A stretch of 54,324 nucleotides of DNA, from positions 1-54,324 of the forward strand of contig JASAOO010003398.1 of NCBI GenBank assembly GCA_030849075.1. Reading direction: 5' to 3'. The position numbers were made by a program, and so were the translations under genes. Below the pieces are notes generated by a model, which had not been told where the DNA came from, made no database searches, and worked only from the letters and a program-made list of their open reading frames with translations. Origin of the DNA: Zelonia costaricensis. Lineage: Eukaryota > Euglenozoa > Kinetoplastea > Trypanosomatida > Trypanosomatidae. This document shows, one piece after another, positions 49,454-54,324 of this stretch (position 1 is the stretch's first letter; every line of letters starts with the position of its first letter).

Positions 49454-50404
49454 ATGTTCAATTCTCTGCGCCTGCTGGCGCTCTCCTTCTTCTACTACTT
49501 CGGCTTCACCTATGCTGCCTTCATCTCCGTCAAGCAGCGCACCACAACAGTGGTGATGACAGACTCCCCAGCGGAGGGTGCGCCGCGCCCACAAGTGAAA
49601 GTGCTCATCGGCATTCCTGCCCTGAAGCTGATGATCATGCTGACGTCCATGGCCCTGCTCTCGCTCGTCGGTGCCGACTGGTTCCCGCTTTTCGCGGAGA
49701 TGCGGGTAATCTTCATGTACACGCTGCTCTTCGCGCCCCCCTTCACGCAGCAGGAGCTGTACGACAAACTGTTTGCTCCGCTGCTTCTCCGCGGCGGCTC
49801 CTTCGCACTGTCCCTGCAGACCAGCGACTTCCTGTCCCGCAAGGTCTCCCTCTTTCTCGTGCGCCGCTGCGTGGATGTCGGCATCGCCGCGATGAACTAC
49901 ACACAGCGCAGCCGCAGCCTCGACGACGCGGCGGTGCGGGACATCTTGAGTGGACTGCGCTTCAGCCAGCGTGCACTGCAGGAGGTGGCCGATCTGGCGC
50001 GGGCATCGGACGGGGCGACGTACACGCAGCTCGCGCAAGACAGCAACTTCGCCGTCGGCATCTTTACGTCCCACGTGCGGCGTGCCCTCGTCGCCGAGGC
50101 GGAGCACGAGACCTTCAATGCCAGAGCCCGACAGGGCCGCGTCGTTCGCGAGGACGACGCTGGCTCGCAGAGCAGCCTGCCTGTGGCCACGGCGTCAGCG
50201 TCCACGATGTCGCCCCTCGCCTCCACCCGCTCGGACGGCTTCTCCGAGACGCTGAACACTCTGCACTCCTACACGGCGTCGGAGAGCGTGGACGGCGACA
50301 GGACCGCCAGTGGTGGCCGCAGCGGCGCTGGGGCCGTGGACGGTCGCGACCGCTCGCGCCGCGGCGGCGGGCGGCACCGGAAGAAGTTCCTTGGGCTCTT
50401 CTAA
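49454..50404 (+). CDS. REEP/Yop1 (TB2/DP1/HVA22)-like membrane protein
   Basis: The 316-residue protein has hydrophobic segments at about 5-26, 50-75 and 84-101. The segment ADWFPLFAEMRVIFMYTLLF, followed by APP and ELYDKLFAPLL (about 77-114), resembles the TB2/DP1/HVA22 core: a WFP-x-x-x-E-x-K turn, a hydrophobic stretch, then a Pro and a Y-x-x-x-x-x-P-L end. Those proteins insert as hairpins and curve ER tubules. The central part (about 115-210) is an amphipathic helical region. The tail (about 210-316) is Ser/Asp/Arg-rich and ends with a basic RRGGGRHRKKFLGLF. The assignment rests on this short pattern, and the usual G after the Pro is missing, so an unrelated multi-pass protein remains possible. 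The start has a clean upstream splice site. Confidence 0.7.
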   Translation: MFNSLRLLALSFFYYFGFTYAAFISVKQRTTTVVMTDSPAEGAPRPQVKVLIGIPALKLMIMLTSMALLSLVGADWFPLFAEMRVIFMYTLLFAPPFTQQELYDKLFAPLLLRGGSFALSLQTSDFLSRKVSLFLVRRCVDVGIAAMNYTQRSRSLDDAAVRDILSGLRFSQRALQEVADLARASDGATYTQLAQDSNFAVGIFTSHVRRALVAEAEHETFNARARQGRVVREDDAGSQSSLPVATASASTMSPLASTRSDGFSETLNTLHSYTASESVDGDRTASGGRSGAGAVDGRDRSRRGGGRHRKKFLGLF

Positions 50405-51099
50405 GGGTCGGACTGTAACGGCGAGAGCCACAAACCCGCTCTTCTTTCCCCGTTTTTTTTTTTTACACGGCACGTGCGCCGGCTGCGGCGTGCGGGGCAG
50501 CGGCGTCCTCGCGGGGCTGCCCTGCAACTTCAACACCAACAAACAGCAAAAGCTAGATGCAACGCTCGGCAAGTTGCGGCGAGGACAGCCTTCAGCGGAG
50601 CAGCGGCACACCCGACCCACGGACTCCGACGATGAGGACCTTTTCTGTGGCGCGTGACTTTTCGGGGGACGTGTTGAGGCTGCGCTTTACTTCTCTTCAT
50701 TTACGCCCACGCTGGACGCCTGGTTGTGCCGCTCCACTCCCACGTCACGCCTATGCGACGCCCAACACGCACACCGCTCCACTCGTCTTTCTCTGTTCTG
50801 CACCGCATCTACCGCGCACCACGCATGTTCCCCCCCCCCCCCCAGCTCCCCTGCGTTGACCGCGAAGGTCTCGGCTGTCCGCTTTTCCTGCACGTTGGTG
50901 AAGCGGTCACACAAGCTCCACGCATACACACGTATACGCGGGCAAACGTAGTCACCTGCCAACACCACGCCCCCTCCTCAAAACAGAAAAGAAAACGTAC
51001 TCGTCTTCTCCGCTGCTGTCGTGAGCAGGCATTTCAGGTGCTCGCGCGCACCATCCTAATTGACCGCTGTTGGGCCTCGCCATCCCTCCGCGCACGACC
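50405..51099 (+). other. 0.7 kb intergenic/UTR region, no gene seen
   Basis: Contains a 10-T run near 50454-50463, a 13-C run near 50831-50843 and the HBS1 splice signals. A frame at 50310-50657 overlaps the REEP-like gene end and is judged a shadow. Confidence 0.75.
51002..51025 (+). promoter_or_regulatory. HBS1: Putative trans-splice acceptor for HBS1
   Basis: A C/T-rich stretch is followed by GTGAGCAG, with AGs at 51024-51025 and 51027-51028, leaving a 5' UTR of about 72-75 nt. A second candidate is the C-run with AG at 50844-50845. Confidence 0.45.
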
Positions 51100-53100
51100 A
51101 TGAACCGCCACAACAAGTTCTACGCCGAGATGGCGGGCGAGTTGGAGGAGGACGACTACTACGACGAAGACGACTACAACTACGACGAGGAGGGCTACGA
51201 GGAGGAGGGGGAGTACGAGGAAGAGGGCGCCGGCACCCCGGCACCCCCGCCAGCCCCCGCCGCACGCATGACCGGCGCCGCAGGCCGGTCCGCTGCCCCT
51301 GCTGCATCTGCCGTCCACTCCGGTAAGTCGGCTGCCGCGTCGGCACCGACCCCGACGGTGCGCGTCAATCCGTACACCACCATCAACCCGCACGCCGACG
51401 GCGACTACGAGCTGCTCGACTCCCTGTTGCCCCAGCTGCACACCGCGTGGAAGGTCAACGCACCGACGATGCTGCCGCTGACGGAGACGGAGGCGGTGGC
51501 GGCACTGCGCGACGGCAATTACGACCTCGGGCCTGTCGTGCTGCAGCTCAAGGCGAAGCGCGACGAGGAGCGGGCGAAGCGCGGCGGCGGCGTGCTCAAG
51601 GTGGGCGGCGCTGCGCCGTCCAATGCGGCCACGTCCGCGGCTTCCACTGCCGCGACGACGCTGCCGGCCGTCACGGATGCCGAGGACGACGCGCGGAGTG
51701 ACAACGGCGAGGACTCGGCCGCGCAGAGCCGCAGCTCAGGCCGCACGACGGTGACGACCTCGCGCGGGTCGAAGAACACGTCGCAGCGCCGCACCAAGCA
51801 GATGCTCGAGATGGAGCCGGACGCCGCGAAGCCGGACTGCACGTTTGTCATCGCCGGGCACGTGGACGCCGGCAAGAGCACCACGCTGGGTCACCTTCTT
51901 CTCCTGCTGGGCCGCGTGAGCAGTGAGGAGGTGGAGCGCAACGAGAAGGCGGGTCGCTCGCAGCACAAGGAGTCCTTCAAGTACGCCTGGCTGCTGGATC
52001 AGTCCGAGGAGGAGCGGCGGCGCGGCGTCACCATCGACGCCGGCTCCTTCTGCTTCGAGACGGCCCACCGCCGCGTGCACATCCTCGACGCGCCAGGGCA
52101 CAAAGATTTTGTGCTCAACATGATCAGCAGCGCCACGCAGGCCGACGCCGCGATGCTGGTGGTTACGGCCGCCACGTCCGAGTTCGAGACGGGGCTGCAG
52201 CACGGGACCAAGTCGCACCTGCTCGTTCTCAAGACGCTCGGCGTCGGCTCCATCGTCGTCGCCGTAAACAAGATGGACTCGGTCAACTACTCGCAGGAGC
52301 GGTACGACTACGTGGTGCGGGAGCTGCAACTGCTGCTGAAGCAAACCCGCATTCCCGAGGACGCCATCATCGGCTTCTGCCCGATCAGCGGCATGACCGG
52401 CGCCAACATCACCACGCGGGACGCGACGGCGACGCCGTGGTACGACGGGCCGTGCCTGATCGACATGATTGACAAGTGCCCGCTGGAGAGCCGTCTCGTG
52501 AACAGCCCGCTGCGGCTGAGCCTGCAGGACGTGCAGGGCTCGACCCTCTACGTCAAGGTCGAGAGTGGCAAGCTCTTCACAGGCGACAACGTGCACTTCG
52601 TGCCGAGCGACGTGCGGGTCGTGGTCAAGTCGATCCAGAAGCCGACCGTCTCCGGCTCCGTGCTCGTCGCGTTCGCCGGCGAGACGGTGGAGATTACGAC
52701 GAGCTCGTCGCTGACCGGGCTCTACCCCGGCTGCGTTGGGTGCGAGCCTAGCATGCTCATCCACAGCTCCACCAACTTCGAGGCGCAGATACAAACCTTC
52801 CGCACCCTCGCCCGGTCCGTCTTGCCTGGGGCCACCTTCACCATCATCGTGCACGCCCTCACCGTCCGCGTGCAGGTGGTCGCGCTCATCTCCAAGATGG
52901 ACAGCAAGACGGGCAACTGGTCCAAGGGGATGGTGAAGTGCGTGCCGCCGGCGACGCAGGCGATGGTGCTGTTCCGCGCCGAGTCGGCCGTCGCACTGGA
53001 GCCGGCGACGGAGTGCCGCGCACTCGGGCGCTTCGTGCTGCAGCAGGACGGCGAGACGGTCGCCGGCGGCCTCGTCACCCGCGTGGTGGGCCGTCCGTGA
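51100..53100 (+). CDS. HBS1: HBS1-like ribosome-rescue GTPase (eRF3/EF1A family)
   Basis: The 666-residue protein has an acidic Tyr-rich N-terminus (DDYYDEDDYNYDEEGYEEEG at about 15-34) followed by an HBS1 N-domain-like helical region at about 100-160 (LLDSLLPQLHTAW, AVAALRDGNYDLGPVVLQL). A disordered linker leads to an EF1A-type GTPase: G1 GHVDAGKST at 253-261, RGVTID, G3 DAPGHKD at 330-336, G4 NKMD at 390-393 and a PISGMTG motif. Two beta-barrel domains complete it. The N-terminal organisation separates HBS1 from eRF3, which has a longer Gln/Asn-rich or PABP-binding N-terminus, and from EF1A. HBS1 works with Dom34/Pelota to rescue stalled ribosomes (no-go decay). Starting at 51100 gives MNRHNKFYAEM, consistent with the short basic start of HBS1 proteins; the in-frame ATG at 51070 adds only 10 residues. 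Confidence 0.9.
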   Translation: MNRHNKFYAEMAGELEEDDYYDEDDYNYDEEGYEEEGEYEEEGAGTPAPPPAPAARMTGAAGRSAAPAASAVHSGKSAAASAPTPTVRVNPYTTINPHADGDYELLDSLLPQLHTAWKVNAPTMLPLTETEAVAALRDGNYDLGPVVLQLKAKRDEERAKRGGGVLKVGGAAPSNAATSAASTAATTLPAVTDAEDDARSDNGEDSAAQSRSSGRTTVTTSRGSKNTSQRRTKQMLEMEPDAAKPDCTFVIAGHVDAGKSTTLGHLLLLLGRVSSEEVERNEKAGRSQHKESFKYAWLLDQSEEERRRGVTIDAGSFCFETAHRRVHILDAPGHKDFVLNMISSATQADAAMLVVTAATSEFETGLQHGTKSHLLVLKTLGVGSIVVAVNKMDSVNYSQERYDYVVRELQLLLKQTRIPEDAIIGFCPISGMTGANITTRDATATPWYDGPCLIDMIDKCPLESRLVNSPLRLSLQDVQGSTLYVKVESGKLFTGDNVHFVPSDVRVVVKSIQKPTVSGSVLVAFAGETVEITTSSSLTGLYPGCVGCEPSMLIHSSTNFEAQIQTFRTLARSVLPGATFTIIVHALTVRVQVVALISKMDSKTGNWSKGMVKCVPPATQAMVLFRAESAVALEPATECRALGRFVLQQDGETVAGGLVTRVVGRP

Positions 53101-54324
53101 GGGCGCGGGGAAGAGGAAAACGAGTCGAGTGCGCCACGACGCGCACGCGCGCCGTCACTGGAGTCGCTCGACTGAGAGAGCTCAACGCCCCCCCCCCCCC
53201 CAACACCCACACACACAAGAAAGACACAACCACAAATGACCACCAAGGAAGCACTTCTGCGCTAAAGCGAGTTGCACACGGCGGTACACGCCTGGAAACG
53301 CAGAAGACGCCGCTGGGCTTGTGTGTCGGTGGATGCGGAGCTGTGCACCTTTGCCTAGAACAAAAGGAGGCAAAAAAAAATAATAGGGACGCACGTTGTG
53401 TGTCTCGGGTGAAGGCCGCGCACCATCTCCGACACATACCCTCTCGACTCGCTGCGGCACTGTGAAGCAGATGCTCTCGAGCGGTCTATCGCGCACCGCT
53501 GGCAACTCACGTGACGGGACTCACGACTCCAGCACGACACGCCACGCGTATGGTCCTCTTCGTTCTGTCCTTCAGCTTTCCCTTCTTGGCGCTCTCTCTC
53601 TGTCTCCTTCCTTACTGTGCGTGCCCCGCTTCCAACACGCTGGGCTTCCCGCACTCCTCCTTGAAAAACGACAACAACAAAAAAACACACACGAAACAAC
53701 AAGCACCCTCTCACACCACCGCAAAGGAGTAGGCCCAGGCAAACCACCACCAGCATCCGCCGCGGCCCACATCATACACACTACCCCTCTTCCCTCCTTT
53801 GTTTTCTTCTTTATCCTCCTCCACGCTTCCGTGCACGCCTTCTGCACGAGACATGTAGGAGCGCCCCATCATATCTGCAGCACGAGTAAGAAACACAAAG
53901 AGAAACACACACACTGACAGACCAGCGCAAACACACACGCACGGTAGACACCCGCTCGCAGAGGATCGGCGCCAGCCACGTGACGGCAGTCCACTCAGGC
54001 GACGCCCGGGCTCTCACACGTGCTGGTTGGCCTTTGCGCTTGAGAGGGTGACCGGCGGTCATCAGTGGCGCACGTTCTCTTCCGTGGCAATCCCCTGCTT
54101 ACCCCCTCCCCCTTTTCGTTTCACCTCCGGGAGTTTCCGCGGCGCTGTCCTGCCCGAGGCTTCTTCCCCTTGTGTGTGCTCATTTGCCGCTGCTTGGCCT
54201 TCGCTACGCCACGGGCTACCGCGTCGGCTCCCTGTTGTTGCCGCGGCGGCCGTGCGCTCCCTCCGTGCCTCTCTTCCCACGTTCCTTCTCCGTGTTCCGC
54301 TGCACTCTGCGGTGCTACCTCTAT
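53101..54324 (+). other. 1.2 kb 3' flank of HBS1 to the window edge, no gene seen
   Basis: Contains a 14-C run at 53188-53201, CA-rich patches, A-rich runs near 53370-53380, and C/T-rich sequence at the right edge. No frame has coding character on either strand. Confidence 0.7.

Noticed and set aside
1..54324. tRNA, rRNA, CRISPR arrays or telomeric repeats
   Set aside because: Scanning by eye for T-loop-like GTTCRA motifs with matching arms, repeated spacers and TTAGGG arrays gave nothing convincing. A covariance-model search would be needed to exclude small RNAs.

Overview
The window looks like part of a trypanosomatid nuclear chromosome, most likely Leishmania or a close Leishmaniinae relative. 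The signs are GC-rich intronless genes with strong G/C third-position use, every credible gene on the + strand, and long pyrimidine-rich intergenic stretches that usually end in an AG close upstream of a start codon (spliced-leader acceptors). No tRNA or rRNA, CRISPR array, intact mobile element or bacterial-type promoter was seen. It reads as one stretch of a polycistronic transcription unit. From memory, L. major PABP2 lies on chromosome 35, and T. brucei PABP2 and KKT3 are near each other on chromosome 9; their co-occurrence here fits that synteny.

Layout, left to right: the last codons of an unidentified gene (3-83); a 4 kb gap; a membrane-anchored alpha/beta hydrolase (4163-5401); a DEAD-box helicase of the Spb4/DDX55 type (8204-10318); a J-domain protein with an interrupted J domain (11151-12263); a small orphan protein (13694-14041); a kinase with Cys-rich, AT-hook and polo-box-like regions, identified as kinetochore kinase KKT3 (15517-19377); an RIIa/EF-hand-like flagellar-type protein (20386-21225); a TPR protein resembling the L4 chaperone Acl4 (22517-23536); a large repeat-motif protein (24829-28140); the small splicing factor SF3B5 (28755-29009); a probable mitochondrial protein with an SseB-like region (29555-31000); an HDDC2-type HD phosphohydrolase (31578-32198); two large low-complexity proteins of unknown function (33021-36458 and 37269-39203); PABP2 (41595-43352); a 6.1 kb gap with weak small-ORF candidates; a REEP/Yop1-like membrane protein (49454-50404); HBS1 (51100-53100); and a 1.2 kb tail.

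As expected in trypanosomatids, neighbours are not a metabolic operon. RNA biology is nevertheless well represented: ribosome assembly (Spb4, Acl4-like), splicing (SF3B5), mRNA binding (PABP2) and ribosome rescue (HBS1). Control would mainly be post-transcriptional through UTRs. The most interesting non-coding signals are an A-rich tract about 0.8 kb before PABP2, an A-rich Lys-coding island in the 6.1 kb gap, two G-quadruplex-type motifs after the Acl4-like gene, and a strand-polarised arrangement of CA and TG microsatellites.
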